The notes under the pieces: model-generated | Database searches by the model: none | What the model was told of the DNA's origin: nothing | The model's input: only the letters and a program-made list of their open reading frames with translations | Translations under genes and position numbers: made by a program | NCBI GenBank assembly: GCA_903839405.1 | Contig: CAIMCD010000014.1 | Coordinates: forward strand, 1 to 64,000 | Length of the DNA: 64,000 nucleotides | Origin: an uncultured Chlorobiaceae bacterium | GTDB lineage: Bacteria > Bacteroidota > Chlorobiia > Chlorobiales > Chlorobiaceae | Reading direction: 5' to 3' | Part shown: positions 1-9,016 of the stretch, in pieces | Layout: each line of letters starts with the position of its first letter | How positions within the stretch are numbered: the first letter of the stretch is position 1

Positions 1-749
1 GATCGGGCTTCTGCAGAAACAGGTCCAAGCGCAACGGTGCGGGTCTGGTCGGAGGCATACCCTTCATAGATGCACCCCATATCAATAACAATCAGCTCTC
101 CCGACTTGAAAGGAGCATTTACCGGTTTGGCATGCGGCATGGCGGAACGGACTCCGCCAGCAACAATGGGCTCAAAGGAGTCTTTTTCCGCTCCAAGCTT
201 TTTATGGCGGTAGGTAATCTCAGCCGCAATATCAAGCTCGGTAACCAAGGGAGAGATCATGGGGATGACGGCAGCAAGCACCTCTTCACTGATTTCAGCG
301 GCGCGGCGCATCTTTTGAATTTCGACCTCATGCTTCAACATCCTGAACTCATCAAAAAAAGAGTCCACCGGCATTACCCGCTGCCTGCCATGAAGCGCTC
401 CAATAATGCGGGTAGCTTCGTGCCAGGTAACATTGTCCGATTGCAATCCAACCAGCTCGCCCAGAGGGTAGCGCCCGGAGCCAAGCTCGGCCACGAACCC
501 TTCGGTGGCAATAACGGTTTCAGCCACCTCCACCTCCAGTAAAGCCTGCTCACGGTAACGGAAATCGGTAAAGAACCAGCTCTTTTCGCGGCCCACCAGG
601 AGCCGGGCACTGGTACCGCTGAAACCGGTCAGCCAGCGGATAACGGAAAGATCGGTCACAATGCAGGCGTCAAGAGCCATCGCCATCATTTTTTCCAGCA
701 CAAGCCGGAAACGCTCTTCCCTGCAACTCTCTACCGGTTGACGCTCCAT
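1..749 (-). CDS. Xaa-Pro aminopeptidase (M24 family), 3' end cut by window edge
   Basis: The minus-strand frame is open from an ATG at 749 to the window edge, giving about 249 residues. The N-terminal half is a creatinase-N-like domain (DLSVIRWLTGFSG, FFTDFRYREQA). The M24 pita-bread domain starts near residue 140 (MLKHEVEIQKMRRAAEIS). The segments PHAKPVNAPFKSGELIVIDMG and YASDQTRTVALG supply the conserved active-site His and the first two metal-ligand Asp residues, spaced as in PepP/PepQ enzymes. The family is a cytosolic dimetal peptidase that removes an N-terminal residue before proline. The C-terminal metal ligands lie outside the window. It is transcribed divergently from trpD across a 125-bp gap. 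Whether it is an aminopeptidase P or a prolidase cannot be settled from this part. Confidence 0.9.
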   Translation of the reverse strand, partial: MERQPVESCREERFRLVLEKMMAMALDACIVTDLSVIRWLTGFSGTSARLLVGREKSWFFTDFRYREQALLEVEVAETVIATEGFVAELGSGRYPLGELVGLQSDNVTWHEATRIIGALHGRQRVMPVDSFFDEFRMLKHEVEIQKMRRAAEISEEVLAAVIPMISPLVTELDIAAEITYRHKKLGAEKDSFEPIVAGGVRSAMPHAKPVNAPFKSGELIVIDMGCIYEGYASDQTRTVALGPVSAEAR

Positions 750-874
750 AACAAAACCCTGATATGCAATTAAAATAAGCCTCTCGGAGGCAATCACCCT
801 TTTACAATACAATCAATTCTTCTTATTATTTACATTTACGAATATTCGAAGCGATTTACCAACTAATCAGTTTC

Positions 875-1930
875 ATGCCGCAAAAAAAGTTACTTCAAAA
901 GCTGCTGGCCGATGAAGATTTTTCACAGGAAGAGATGACGCTCTGCATGAACAGCATCATGGACGGCCTGTTTTCGGACATTGTCATTTCAGCCCTGCTG
1001 GCTCTCCAGCAAAAGAAAGGTGTTGCCGCCTCTGAAGCGACCGGCGCCTATTACAGTCTGATGGCACGAGCCAACACCATTGAGCTTGATGCAGAGGCCG
1101 TTGATACCTGCGGCACAGGGGGAGATCATGCCGGTACCTTCAATATTTCAACCACCGCATCTATTATTGCCAACAGTTGCGGGGTTCCCATTGCGAAGCA
1201 TGGCAACCGTTCTGTAACCAGCAGTTGCGGAAGCGCTGACGTGCTTGAAGCCCTGGGTTTTTCAATTGATCTGCCGCCGGAAGCCACCAGAGAGCTTTTT
1301 CAAAAAACAGGATTTGCCTTTCTCTTTGCCCCGCTCTACCACCCATCAATGAAGCGGGTTGCGCCGGTGCGCCGTGAACTGGGCATCCGCACCATTTTCA
1401 ACATTCTCGGCCCCCTCATCAATCCGGCAAAGGTTAAACGCCAGCTTGTGGGTGTCTTCAACCGGGAGCTGATGGAGCTTTATGCACAGGTGCTGCAGCA
1501 AACCGGTAGCCGCCACGCCCTGATTGTTCACGCCATGACCGAAGAGGGCGTAGCGCTTGACGAACCAAGCCTCAGTGGGCCAACACATGTTATTGAAATT
1601 CAAAACGGCTCTCTCACTCGCCATACTCTTTATCCTGAAGATTTCGGACTCGGCAGGCACGCCCTCTCGGAAATCCAGGGGGGCAACAAAGAGGACAACG
1701 CGCTCATTATCCGCCGAATTCTTGACGGAACTGCTCCCCAGGCGCAAATTGATGCCGCACTCTTCACTTCGGCCATGAGCTGTTACGCCTCAGGGCGAGC
1801 CCGGAGCATTGACGAGGGGCTTCAAATGGCACGGGAAGCTTTGGAAAAAGGCCATACCAGGAAAAAATTTGACGAAATTCTGAAGATAAATGCTGAACTC
1901 GGGGCTAAATACCGGGAGGCCATGAACTAA
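875..1930 (+). CDS. trpD: Anthranilate phosphoribosyltransferase
   Basis: This enzyme transfers the phosphoribosyl group of PRPP to anthranilate, the second step of tryptophan synthesis. The 351-residue length is normal for TrpD. The PRPP/Mg loop [15 protein letters not shown] lies at about residues 79-93 and the anthranilate-site signature [18 protein letters not shown] at about 108-125. The C-terminal part holds the typical GGNKEDNA segment. The ATG at 875 follows an AT-rich divergent leader. No other trp gene adjoins it; trpC is about 60 kb away in this window, so the pathway genes are scattered. Confidence 0.97.
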   Translation: MPQKKLLQKLLADEDFSQEEMTLCMNSIMDGLFSDIVISALLALQQKKGVAASEATGAYYSLMARANTIELDAEAVDTCGTGGDHAGTFNISTTASIIANSCGVPIAKHGNRSVTSSCGSADVLEALGFSIDLPPEATRELFQKTGFAFLFAPLYHPSMKRVAPVRRELGIRTIFNILGPLINPAKVKRQLVGVFNRELMELYAQVLQQTGSRHALIVHAMTEEGVALDEPSLSGPTHVIEIQNGSLTRHTLYPEDFGLGRHALSEIQGGNKEDNALIIRRILDGTAPQAQIDAALFTSAMSCYASGRARSIDEGLQMAREALEKGHTRKKFDEILKINAELGAKYREAMN

Positions 1931-1986
1931 ACGCTTATATTTTTTCCAAAAAACTTGTATTATAGTTGCCTTGTTTTTAAGCCGAA

Positions 1987-2997
1987 GTGAGAATTACTAC
2001 CCCAATGAACGGACGCGACACGCTACACCCTGAACTGCCACAAAGCATCAGCGACAAGCTTCGCTTGTCGGGGGTAAGCGATGCCCGCCAGAAAGCGATC
2101 CATCAGGCGCTTCTGAATGTCAACAAGCCCGGATTCAAAATCGAGCCATCGGCGATTCTGCCGCTCATGAAGCCGGTCACCTGGTTTCCACCCATGTGGG
2201 CTTTTGCCTGCGGCGTAGTCTCCACGGGCCAGGATATTTCAGCCAACTGGTCAATTCTTTTGCGGGGCATCCTGCTTGCCGGGCCGCTCATGTGCGCCAT
2301 GTCGCAGACCATGAACGACTATTTTGACCGCGAAGTTGACGCCATCAATGAGCCTGACCGTCCGATCCCTTCGGGTAAAATTTCCAAGTCGGCCAGTTGG
2401 CTCATCACCTTTGGCCTGATCATTACCGGTTTCCTCGTCGCCCTCTCGATTCATCCCTATGTGGTTGCGATTGCCTTTGTCGGCGTCCTCATGTCGCACG
2501 CCTATTCCGGCCCGCCGGTCAGGGCCAAAAGAAACGGCTGGTATGGCAATCTGATTGTCGGGCTTGCTTATGAGGGTGTTGCCTGGCTGACCGGCAGTTT
2601 CTCCATTACCCAGGGCGTTCCTTCAGCCGAGACCATTGCCCTTGCCATTATTTTCTCTCTCGGGGCTCACGGGATCATGACGCTCAACGACTTCAAATCG
2701 GTTGTGGGCGACAACATCCGCAAAGTCGCCTCGATTCCGGTACAGCTCGGCGAAAAAAATGCCGCTATCCTTGCCTCCATTGTGATGGACGTGGCGCAAC
2801 TTGCCGCCATCGCCATTCTGGTAGCAAAAGGCTCCTTGATACCGACGCTCATCGCCCTCCTCCTCCTCATTGCACAACTGCCGATGCAGAAAATCTTGAT
2901 TGCAAACCCGCGCGAAAAGGCAATCTGGTACAACGCCTTCGGCACCCTGCTCTATGTTTTGTCGATGATGGTTTGTGCCGTCGGCATACGACCGTGA
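1987..2997 (+). CDS. bchG: (Bacterio)chlorophyll a synthase, UbiA prenyltransferase family
   Basis: This integral membrane enzyme esterifies a (bacterio)chlorophyllide with a C20 isoprenoid diphosphate, the last step of (B)Chl a synthesis. The first Asp-rich motif is NDYFDREVDAINEPDRPIPSG near residues 110-130, in the exact form seen in BchG/ChlG. Several hydrophobic helices follow, and a second polar loop, LNDFKSVVGDNIRKVASIP, matches the second substrate motif. Green sulfur bacteria carry three paralogues (BchG, ChlG and the BChl c synthase BchK). The sequence fits BchG or ChlG better than BchK, but I cannot separate those two by eye. The frame opens with GTG at 1987; the ATG at 2005 (MNGRD) may be the real start. 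Neither has a good ribosome-binding site. Confidence 0.85.
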   Translation: MRITTPMNGRDTLHPELPQSISDKLRLSGVSDARQKAIHQALLNVNKPGFKIEPSAILPLMKPVTWFPPMWAFACGVVSTGQDISANWSILLRGILLAGPLMCAMSQTMNDYFDREVDAINEPDRPIPSGKISKSASWLITFGLIITGFLVALSIHPYVVAIAFVGVLMSHAYSGPPVRAKRNGWYGNLIVGLAYEGVAWLTGSFSITQGVPSAETIALAIIFSLGAHGIMTLNDFKSVVGDNIRKVASIPVQLGEKNAAILASIVMDVAQLAAIAILVAKGSLIPTLIALLLLIAQLPMQKILIANPREKAIWYNAFGTLLYVLSMMVCAVGIRP

Positions 2998-3027
2998 AAC
3001 AATAGGTTTCCTCTTTACAAAACTATT

Positions 3028-3039
3028 GTTATATTTCGG
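3028..3039 (+). promoter_or_regulatory. Candidate promoter element before rpmB
   Basis: The 12-mer GTTATATTTCGG lies 30 nt upstream of the rpmB start and recurs exactly before pnp at 41491-41502. Its TATATTT core resembles a -10 or -7 element. A weak dyad (AACAATAG at 2998-3005 with CTATTGTT at 3023-3030) overlaps its left edge. No start site is known, so the assignment is inference. Confidence 0.35.
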
Positions 3040-3069
3040 CTCGTTTTGTTAACACCAATTGATTGCACC

Positions 3070-3288
3070 ATGTCCAAAGTTTGTTTATTGACCGGTAAAC
3101 GGCCTATTTACGGCAATACAGTCTCCCATGCGAACAACCATGTCCGCACCCGTTTTGAGCCAAACCTTCATACCAAAAGAATCTGGATTGAAGAGGAAAA
3201 GCGCTTTGCAAAGGTTAAGCTCTCAGCAAAAGCAATGAAAATTATTGCCAAAACCGGCACGGCCGAACTTGCCAAGCTGCTGAAATAA
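3070..3288 (+). CDS. rpmB: 50S ribosomal protein L28
   Basis: This is a 72-residue basic protein that begins [16 protein letters not shown], the conserved L28 N-terminus, and contains the usual RTRFEPNLH and [10 protein letters not shown] segments. The frame extends upstream to a TTG at 3046, but the family consistently starts at the ATG used here. It is a structural component of the large ribosomal subunit. A strong intrinsic terminator follows 42 nt after the stop codon, so rpmB appears to be transcribed alone. Nothing is unusual except how close that terminator is to the next gene. Confidence 0.97.
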   Translation: MSKVCLLTGKRPIYGNTVSHANNHVRTRFEPNLHTKRIWIEEEKRFAKVKLSAKAMKIIAKTGTAELAKLLK

Positions 3289-3330
3289 AGCCTGGCTGCT
3301 CTGGCTATAAAACATTTTTTCACTTTTTGT

Positions 3331-3365
3331 AAAGGCTCAATCACAAACAGGTTGAGCCTTTTTTT
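3331..3365 (+). terminator. Intrinsic terminator of rpmB
   Basis: AAAGGCTCAA (3331-3340) pairs perfectly with TTGAGCCTTT (3352-3361) around an 11-nt loop and runs into a T tract. It ends only about 4 nt before the rnhA start codon at 3370. Confidence 0.85.
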
Positions 3366-3369
3366 GTCG

Positions 3370-3810
3370 ATGCAGAAAAAAATAGTCATTTACACCGACG
3401 GCGCTTGCAGCGGCAACCCCGGAAAGGGCGGATGGGGCGCACTGTTGATGTACGGCACCTCCACCCGTGAAATATCCGGCTACTCACCGGCTACAACCAA
3501 TAACCGCATGGAGCTTGCCGCTGCCATCGAAGCGCTCGAAGCGCTCAAGGAGCCTTGCACGGTCGAGATCTACAGCGACTCCAGTTATCTGGTCAACGCC
3601 ATTAATGAGGGGTGGCTGAAACGCTGGACGCTCAACAACTGGAAAACCGCCGCAAAAAAAAGTGTCGAGAACATTGACCTGTGGCAAAAAATCCTGAAGT
3701 TGATTAAGTTACATGAAGTTACCTTCCATAAAGTGAAGGGCCACAGCGATAACCCCTATAACAATCGCTGCGACACCCTGGCCCGCGAGGCCATCAAAAA
3801 CAACTCATAA
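3370..3810 (+). CDS. rnhA: Ribonuclease HI
   Basis: RNase HI cleaves the RNA strand of RNA-DNA hybrids, removing primers and R-loops. The 146-residue protein begins MQKKIVIYTDGACSGNPGKG, matching the family N-terminus. The catalytic carboxylates are visible at D10, E48 (NNRMELAA), D70 (IYSDSSY) and D135 (NNRCDTLA), and a GHSDNP loop carries the active-site His. A longer frame from a TTG at 3352 would begin inside the upstream terminator stem, so the ATG at 3370 is preferred. The ribosome-binding region is therefore made of terminator sequence and has no Shine-Dalgarno. The unknown gene at 3822 follows after 11 nt and is probably co-transcribed. Confidence 0.96.
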   Translation: MQKKIVIYTDGACSGNPGKGGWGALLMYGTSTREISGYSPATTNNRMELAAAIEALEALKEPCTVEIYSDSSYLVNAINEGWLKRWTLNNWKTAAKKSVENIDLWQKILKLIKLHEVTFHKVKGHSDNPYNNRCDTLAREAIKNNS

Positions 3811-3821
3811 CCCGCTGATCC

Positions 3822-4856
3822 ATGCAGAGGAATGCCGAACCTGAAGCAAGACCCGAAAAGCGCTCCCTCAAAAAAGGTGCGGGACTCCTTCTTTCGATCA
3901 GCGCAATCAGCATCCTCGGCTTTCTGTTGGTGGTACTCTCAATCAACTGGCCGAAAGAGCGAATTCAGCCCGAGTCGTTGACTCCCGAGCTGAAAACAGT
4001 GATCGATCACATTCCGGAAAAGAGTGACGCACTGATCTACATCGGCCTTAAAGATATCCGCGAGAGCCGGCTCTGGCGAGAGATACTGCCTGATTCGCTG
4101 AAGCAGGCGCCGCTCTTTCGGCCCAAAGGCCGGCTTGAGGCGCTCATAACCGCAGCAAAAATCAATCCAACCCAGGATGTTGACACCCTCCTCGTCACCT
4201 TCCGACGCCACGGATACAAACAGCAGAACTTTCTTGGAGTGGTGTGGGGTCCGGTTTCAGAGAAACTGCCCGACTCCTTGCTGAAAGCCAACAGCCGATC
4301 AACCGAAATAATCGGCGGACACCGCTGTTATGAACTCGACAGCACGCTCTGGGTCTCGCCACTCGGTGCGCGCCAGCTTGCGCTTGCAAGCAGCAAAACT
4401 ATGCTTGGGGAGTTTCTTGTGCCGCAGGGAAGCTTTTTCCAGCGCGATTCACTCTCCGCAACCCTGATTAGCAAGGCCATCTACAAGTCACACCTCTGGT
4501 TTGCGCTCCCTTCAGGAGCATGGACCGGCGGTGCCCTGCAAAGCCTCACATCGGCCAACGAGGATATGAAAACCCTGGGCAATCTGAACCGCATCAAGAG
4601 CCTTGCCCTCTCGGTCAAGTTTAATGACGGCATTGAAGCCGAAAGCGAATGGCTCTATCCAACCCGCCGGGCGGCATATTTCGCATCAACCTTCCTCTGG
4701 GGAGCCATCCGGCTCTCGGAACTCTCCGGCACCAGAACCAATTCGCAGACCAAAGAGCTGCTCAATAAAATCGAGACCCAGCAGAATCTGGAGTCGGTGA
4801 TTATTCATACCAAACTGCCGATCGACCTTTTTCTCCAGGCCAAACAAAAAGAGTAA
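3822..4856 (+). CDS. Unrecognised membrane-anchored protein
   Basis: This 344-residue protein belongs to no family I recognise. It has a basic N-terminus, then one hydrophobic segment at about residues 20-42 (LLLSISAISILGFLLVVLSI). A long soluble part follows, presumably periplasmic, with no cysteine pairs, repeats or catalytic signature. It starts 11 nt after the rnhA stop codon and converges on tilS, whose stop is 20 nt beyond its own. The general look (signal anchor plus a mixed alpha/beta domain) fits a lineage-specific envelope protein. No function is proposed. Confidence 0.75.
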   Translation: MQRNAEPEARPEKRSLKKGAGLLLSISAISILGFLLVVLSINWPKERIQPESLTPELKTVIDHIPEKSDALIYIGLKDIRESRLWREILPDSLKQAPLFRPKGRLEALITAAKINPTQDVDTLLVTFRRHGYKQQNFLGVVWGPVSEKLPDSLLKANSRSTEIIGGHRCYELDSTLWVSPLGARQLALASSKTMLGEFLVPQGSFFQRDSLSATLISKAIYKSHLWFALPSGAWTGGALQSLTSANEDMKTLGNLNRIKSLALSVKFNDGIEAESEWLYPTRRAAYFASTFLWGAIRLSELSGTRTNSQTKELLNKIETQQNLESVIIHTKLPIDLFLQAKQKE

Positions 4857-4876
4857 CCCTAAAGCCGCCTGAATAC

Positions 4877-5887
4877 TCAATCCTGACCCTCGGAAGGGCG
4901 CTGAAAAGAGAGTGAACCACCTTTCCACACGACCTGCAACTGCCGCCCAGCCATCACCACCCTGCCCGGCTGGGTTGAGAGCAGGTCAACCAGCTTCTGG
5001 AGTGCCTGAGCGTCAACCGGAGCATCCATATCGCGTAACGCCCGCTTAAAAATCTCTTTCTGTTCAAACGGCGTCAGGCGCTGAAGCGCCGCAACATCAA
5101 GCTTTCCCTCACACAAAGAGAGGCCCGGCTCGCGCTCGGCAAGGTTTTCAAAGTAGAGTTCAAGAAACTCTTCAAGCTCCCCCGCCTGCTCAGAGAGCCG
5201 TTGCAGCGAGGGCATGAGTTTATGCTGAAAGCGCTCCTCAATCACCGGAATGACCCGGTTCCGGATAAAATTCCGGTCATACTCCTCCAGCATGTTGCTG
5301 CTGTCCGTCCGGCTGGCAATGCCGCTCTCTTTGATGTATGCAGTGATTTCAGCTTTATGGAGCAAGAGCATCGGCCGGATTATCTTGCCGTGACGGGCAC
5401 GGATCCCTTTCAAGCCGGAAAGGGAGACCCCCCTGAAGAGATTGAAAAGCATGGTTTCGGCATTGTCACCAACATGATGGCCGGTAGCTACCGTCGTAAA
5501 GCCCTCCTCCTGAAGCAGGCGGTCAAAAAAACGGTATCGGAGTATCCGGGCCGTCTCCTCCACGGATTTTTTCCACTCCCGGGCGCACTGCAGGGTATCA
5601 AAACGCTCGACAAAACAACGGAGGCCAAGTGCATTGCAGTGAATGCGCACAAACTCCTCTTCAGCATCGCTCTCGCTATTGCGAAGCTGAAAGTTGCAAT
5701 GGGCAACCCCAAGGTCAGCGTGCAGCACCGGTCTCGACGCACAAAAGAGTGAAAGCATGGCCATGGAGTCCGGCCCCCCGGAAACCGCAACCAGCACCCT
5801 GTCACCCTCCCGGACCAGCCGCCTGGTGCGGAGCTGCTCGGTAAACTTTTTTTCTAGCGTATTCACCCGTTCCCTGTTTTTCTGCAT
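4877..5887 (-). CDS. tilS: tRNA(Ile)-lysidine synthase
   Basis: TilS converts the wobble cytidine of the CAU-anticodon tRNA-Ile to lysidine, using ATP and lysine, so that it reads AUA codons. The PP-loop motif SGGPDS lies at residues 36-41. VATGHHVGDNAETMLFNLFRG carries the family's second conserved block. Residues beyond about 220 form a helical C-terminal region. The 336-residue length lies between the short and full-length forms of the family. The gene is convergent with the unknown gene at 3822 and divergent from psd across 175 bp. Confidence 0.95.
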   Translation of the reverse strand: MQKNRERVNTLEKKFTEQLRTRRLVREGDRVLVAVSGGPDSMAMLSLFCASRPVLHADLGVAHCNFQLRNSESDAEEEFVRIHCNALGLRCFVERFDTLQCAREWKKSVEETARILRYRFFDRLLQEEGFTTVATGHHVGDNAETMLFNLFRGVSLSGLKGIRARHGKIIRPMLLLHKAEITAYIKESGIASRTDSSNMLEEYDRNFIRNRVIPVIEERFQHKLMPSLQRLSEQAGELEEFLELYFENLAEREPGLSLCEGKLDVAALQRLTPFEQKEIFKRALRDMDAPVDAQALQKLVDLLSTQPGRVVMAGRQLQVVWKGGSLSFQRPSEGQD

Positions 5888-6062
5888 CCCTGCTCTGTTC
5901 TTTCAGAGCTTCCGAAGGTAATTCGCTTGGTATTACCACAAGTAATCCAAAACGATAGCCCCTTTGAGCATCAAAAAAAATCCCCATTTTTTTCCGATAC
6001 AAGATAAATAATTATCATGGGGGAGTTAAGCAATTAAATAACCGACCCAGAGACCCGGCACC

Positions 6063-6701
6063 ATGTTTACTCCCTACGGCTACAGCACCATGATAAAAGT
6101 CTTTATCCTCTGCCTTCTCTTTGGCGCTGCGGCCCTCTTTTTCCCTTTCTGGGCCGAGAGAGCACTCCTCGGGTTCATCTCGCTCTTCATCCTCTTTACC
6201 CTCTATTTTTTTCGTGACCCGGAACGAAAAGCTCCCGATGAAGAGCGCATCATTGTGGCCCCGGCCGACGGTAAAATCATTTTGATCCAGCCGCGCGACG
6301 ACAGCTTTACCGGTAATGGTTCCAGCCTGGTGAGCATCTTCATGTCACCCTTTAACGTACACGTCAACCGCATACCGCTCAGTGGCCAGGTAACCCGCCT
6401 CAACTACAAGAGTGGTCAATTCCTGATGGCGTTCGACCCCCGGAGCATGGAGAGCAATGAACAGATGGAAATCGGTATTGATAACGGAGAGATCCGGCTG
6501 CTCTTCCGCCAGGTATCGGGTTTTCTTGCACGAAGAATTGTCTGCAAACTCCAGAACAACGAAACGGTTGAAACCGGCAAACGATTCGGCATGATCAAGT
6601 TCGGCTCAAGGGTCGATATCATCCTCCCCCCTTCGGCCTCACTCATGGTTCAGCCGGGCCAGATAACCCTTGCCGGCCAAACTATTTTGGCTCGCTATTA
6701 G
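6063..6701 (+). CDS. psd: Phosphatidylserine decarboxylase proenzyme, short form
   Basis: Psd decarboxylates phosphatidylserine to phosphatidylethanolamine at the membrane. This is the short form (212 residues). It has hydrophobic segments at about residues 12-50, then the YFFRDPER motif, the conserved APADGKI block and MSPFNVHVNRIP. The self-cleavage site that creates the pyruvoyl cofactor is the Gly-Ser at 181-182 in KFGSRVDI. The ATG at 6063 is used; an internal Met at residue 10 is a less likely start. tatA and recN follow on the same strand, but a 128-bp gap with its own promoter candidate separates them. Confidence 0.95.
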   Translation: MFTPYGYSTMIKVFILCLLFGAAALFFPFWAERALLGFISLFILFTLYFFRDPERKAPDEERIIVAPADGKIILIQPRDDSFTGNGSSLVSIFMSPFNVHVNRIPLSGQVTRLNYKSGQFLMAFDPRSMESNEQMEIGIDNGEIRLLFRQVSGFLARRIVCKLQNNETVETGKRFGMIKFGSRVDIILPPSASLMVQPGQITLAGQTILARY

Positions 6702-6747
6702 AAAGTGGGGTAAGCTGCAAGCCCAGGTCGCTATCAACTGAAAAGAG

Positions 6748-6776
6748 TTGGTTTAGGATACCATATTGATTATATA
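6748..6776 (+). promoter_or_regulatory. Candidate sigma70-type promoter for tatA
   Basis: TTGGTT (6748-6753) and TATATA (6771-6776) are separated by 17 nt and lie about 54 nt upstream of the tatA start codon. This is a sequence match only. Confidence 0.4.
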
Positions 6777-6829
6777 AATGGAAGTCGGCGATATAATTTC
6801 ACCATTTTTAATGGCCCAAAGGAGTAGAG

Positions 6830-7006
6830 ATGTTTGGAGTAGGTGGTCAAGAGCTCTTGCTTATCCTGGTGATTATTCTGCTCTTGTTTGGAGCAAAAAA
6901 ACTTCCGGAGCTTGCCCGGGGTCTCGGCAAGGGTATGAAAGAGTTTACAAAAGCCCGGAATGAGACAGAGGAGGAGCCGGAAGAGCGGCCAAAAAAGGAG
7001 AAATAA
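6830..7006 (+). CDS. tatA: Twin-arginine translocase subunit TatA
   Basis: This 58-residue protein is a clear TatA/E. It has a short N-terminal transmembrane helix (residues 5-20), the hinge [20 protein letters not shown] forming the amphipathic helix, and an acidic then basic tail. TatA oligomers form the pore through which folded twin-arginine proteins cross the inner membrane. A strong ribosome-binding site, AAGGAG at 6819-6824, sets the ATG at 6830. A promoter candidate lies upstream and an intrinsic terminator follows, so it looks monocistronic. tatC is not in the window. Confidence 0.95.
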   Translation: MFGVGGQELLLILVIILLLFGAKKLPELARGLGKGMKEFTKARNETEEEPEERPKKEK

Positions 7007-7044
7007 ACCCGCTTCAGTTCCGGCTTATGGATTCTGTTTGCAGC

Positions 7045-7070
7045 AAAAAGCCCTCAGCGGGCTTTTTGGT
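7045..7070 (+). terminator. Intrinsic terminator of tatA
   Basis: AAAAAGCCC (7045-7053) pairs with GGGCTTTTT (7059-7067) around a 5-nt loop. It lies inside the open frame upstream of the chosen recN start, which supports the later recN start codon. Confidence 0.8.
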
Positions 7071-7158
7071 TGTGCAGGAGAGAAGAGGCAAGCTCTTCCG
7101 GCTTTTTTTCTGGCGTTATCTTTTTTTCGTTGCCAACGCACACAAGAGATACCTGGCT

Positions 7159-8865
7159 ATGCTTCAGAGCCTTTATATCAAAAATTTCGCCCTCATCCAG
7201 GAACTCTCCATTGAGTTCCGCCCGGGCCTGACCATTATCACCGGAGAGACCGGTGCCGGAAAATCCATTCTTATCGGCGCCCTGAGCCTGGTGCTGGGTG
7301 AACGGGCAAGCAGCGAACTGGTGCGTTCGGGAACCAGCAAGGCCGTGATCGAAGCGGTGCTCAGGGAGGTTTGCTCAGAAAAAATTGAAGGCCTCCTCGG
7401 TGCCGCCACCATTGAGCCCGGTGAAGAGCTCATTCTTCGCCGGGAACTCTCTTCTGGAGGCCAGTCCCGCTGCTTCATCAACGACACACCCTGCACCGTA
7501 GGGCTGCTCAAGCAGGTCGGCGAGCTGCTCATTGACCTGCACGGCCAGCATGAGCATCAACTGCTGCTCCACTCGGAAACACACGAAGCGTTGCTTGACG
7601 ATTTCGCACAAGCAACGCCTGAAGTAACCGCATACAAAACAACCCGTTCACAGCTTCTTGGCGAGCAGCAGCAGCTTAAAAAGCTGAACAAAGAGGCGGC
7701 CGAGATCCTTGAAAAACACGAAATGCTTGCCTTTCAGCTCAACGAGCTCAACGCGCTTGAACTGAAATCGGGCGAAGAGGAGAGCATTGAGACCGAAATC
7801 ACACTGCTTGAGAATGCTGAAACCCTCTTCACCCTCACAACCAGCCTCACGGAGCTGCTCTATGAGGGTGAGCACTCGCTCTACAGTGCCATCAGCAGTG
7901 CGCTCCACACCCTTGAAAAGCTTGCCGGCATCGACAAACGCTTTGCAATCCATATCGAAGAGAGCCGGACGGCCAAAAGTATTATTGACGAGCTCGCCCG
8001 TTTCACCCGAAGCTACAGCGCTGATATCGACTTCAACCTCCCCCGGCTCGACTCCTTGCGCGAACGCCAGCTCCAGTTGCAGCGAATCAGTAAAAAATAC
8101 CATCGCCCGATCCAGGAACTGATTGTCCTGCGCGATGAACTTCAGGGGCAGATAAGCCTTGAAGGAGATCTCCAGGAAGAGCGTGAAGGTAGAGAGGAAG
8201 CCATCACCCGGCTGCAGGCTGCACTGTCACAAGAGGCCACCCTCCTCTCCAGCAAGCGCCAGGAGGGTGCGCGCCGCCTTGAGCGGCTGATTGAGAGGCA
8301 ACTGGCGGAACTCGGTATACCGCACGCCACCTTTAAGGTCAGCATCACGCATGAGGAGCATCCGGAAGGGGAACTCTCGGTTGACGGCAAAAACTTCAGG
8401 GCATTCGAGGGTGGTTACGACCGGATTGAATTTCTGATCTCAACCAATCCCGGCGAAATTCCGAAGCCGCTGGTTAAGGTAGCCTCCGGCGGAGAGATCT
8501 CCAGAGTCATGCTCGCCCTGAAAAGTGCACTGGCCGACTCGGTCCGTCTGCCGATCCTTGTGTTTGACGAGATTGATACCGGCATCAGCGGACGTGTGGC
8601 CGAGAGCGTTGGCAAAAGCCTCAAACGCCTCTCCCTGCTCCACCAGATCATTGCCATTACCCACCTTCCCCAGATTGCAGCAATGGGTGATCTCCATCTT
8701 CAGGTGCAAAAATTTGTCCAGAACGACCGAACCCTGACCCAGGTCACCCCGCTCGACCACCAGAGCCGGTTGCAGGCCATCGCGCAGCTTATCAGCGGCG
8801 AGAAGATATCCGCCGCTTCACTGAGTCTCGCGGCCGAACTGGTTGGGGGAGCTGCATCCCTCTAG
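7159..8865 (+). CDS. recN: DNA repair protein RecN
   Basis: RecN is an SMC-like cytosolic ATPase that acts in recombinational repair of double-strand breaks. The 568-residue protein begins MLQSLYIKNFALIQELSIEF. It has the Walker A motif GETGAGKS at residues 29-36, the Q-loop segment LLIDLHGQHEHQLLL, a long coiled-coil middle, the signature KVASGGEISRVMLALK and the Walker B LVFDEIDTGISG. The frame continues upstream to an ATG at 7027, but that extension has no family match and spans the tatA terminator, so 7159 is the better start. Confidence 0.96.
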   Translation: MLQSLYIKNFALIQELSIEFRPGLTIITGETGAGKSILIGALSLVLGERASSELVRSGTSKAVIEAVLREVCSEKIEGLLGAATIEPGEELILRRELSSGGQSRCFINDTPCTVGLLKQVGELLIDLHGQHEHQLLLHSETHEALLDDFAQATPEVTAYKTTRSQLLGEQQQLKKLNKEAAEILEKHEMLAFQLNELNALELKSGEEESIETEITLLENAETLFTLTTSLTELLYEGEHSLYSAISSALHTLEKLAGIDKRFAIHIEESRTAKSIIDELARFTRSYSADIDFNLPRLDSLRERQLQLQRISKKYHRPIQELIVLRDELQGQISLEGDLQEEREGREEAITRLQAALSQEATLLSSKRQEGARRLERLIERQLAELGIPHATFKVSITHEEHPEGELSVDGKNFRAFEGGYDRIEFLISTNPGEIPKPLVKVASGGEISRVMLALKSALADSVRLPILVFDEIDTGISGRVAESVGKSLKRLSLLHQIIAITHLPQIAAMGDLHLQVQKFVQNDRTLTQVTPLDHQSRLQAIAQLISGEKISAASLSLAAELVGGAASL

Positions 8866-9016
8866 CAGGAGCGGATACGGCGGGAAAAAAAGGTTTAACC
8901 GAAATTCCTGACCGATTTTCAGGGTTATAACTCATTAAACCGGAGGGATCGGCAACAATCCAGGGGAAAAGCATCAAGCACTCTACCAGAGTAACCTCCG
9001 CTGCCCAACGATTTCC

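Noticed and set aside
7027..7158. N-terminal extension of recN
   Set aside because: It contains the tatA terminator hairpin and has no match to RecN, so it is taken as leader sequence.
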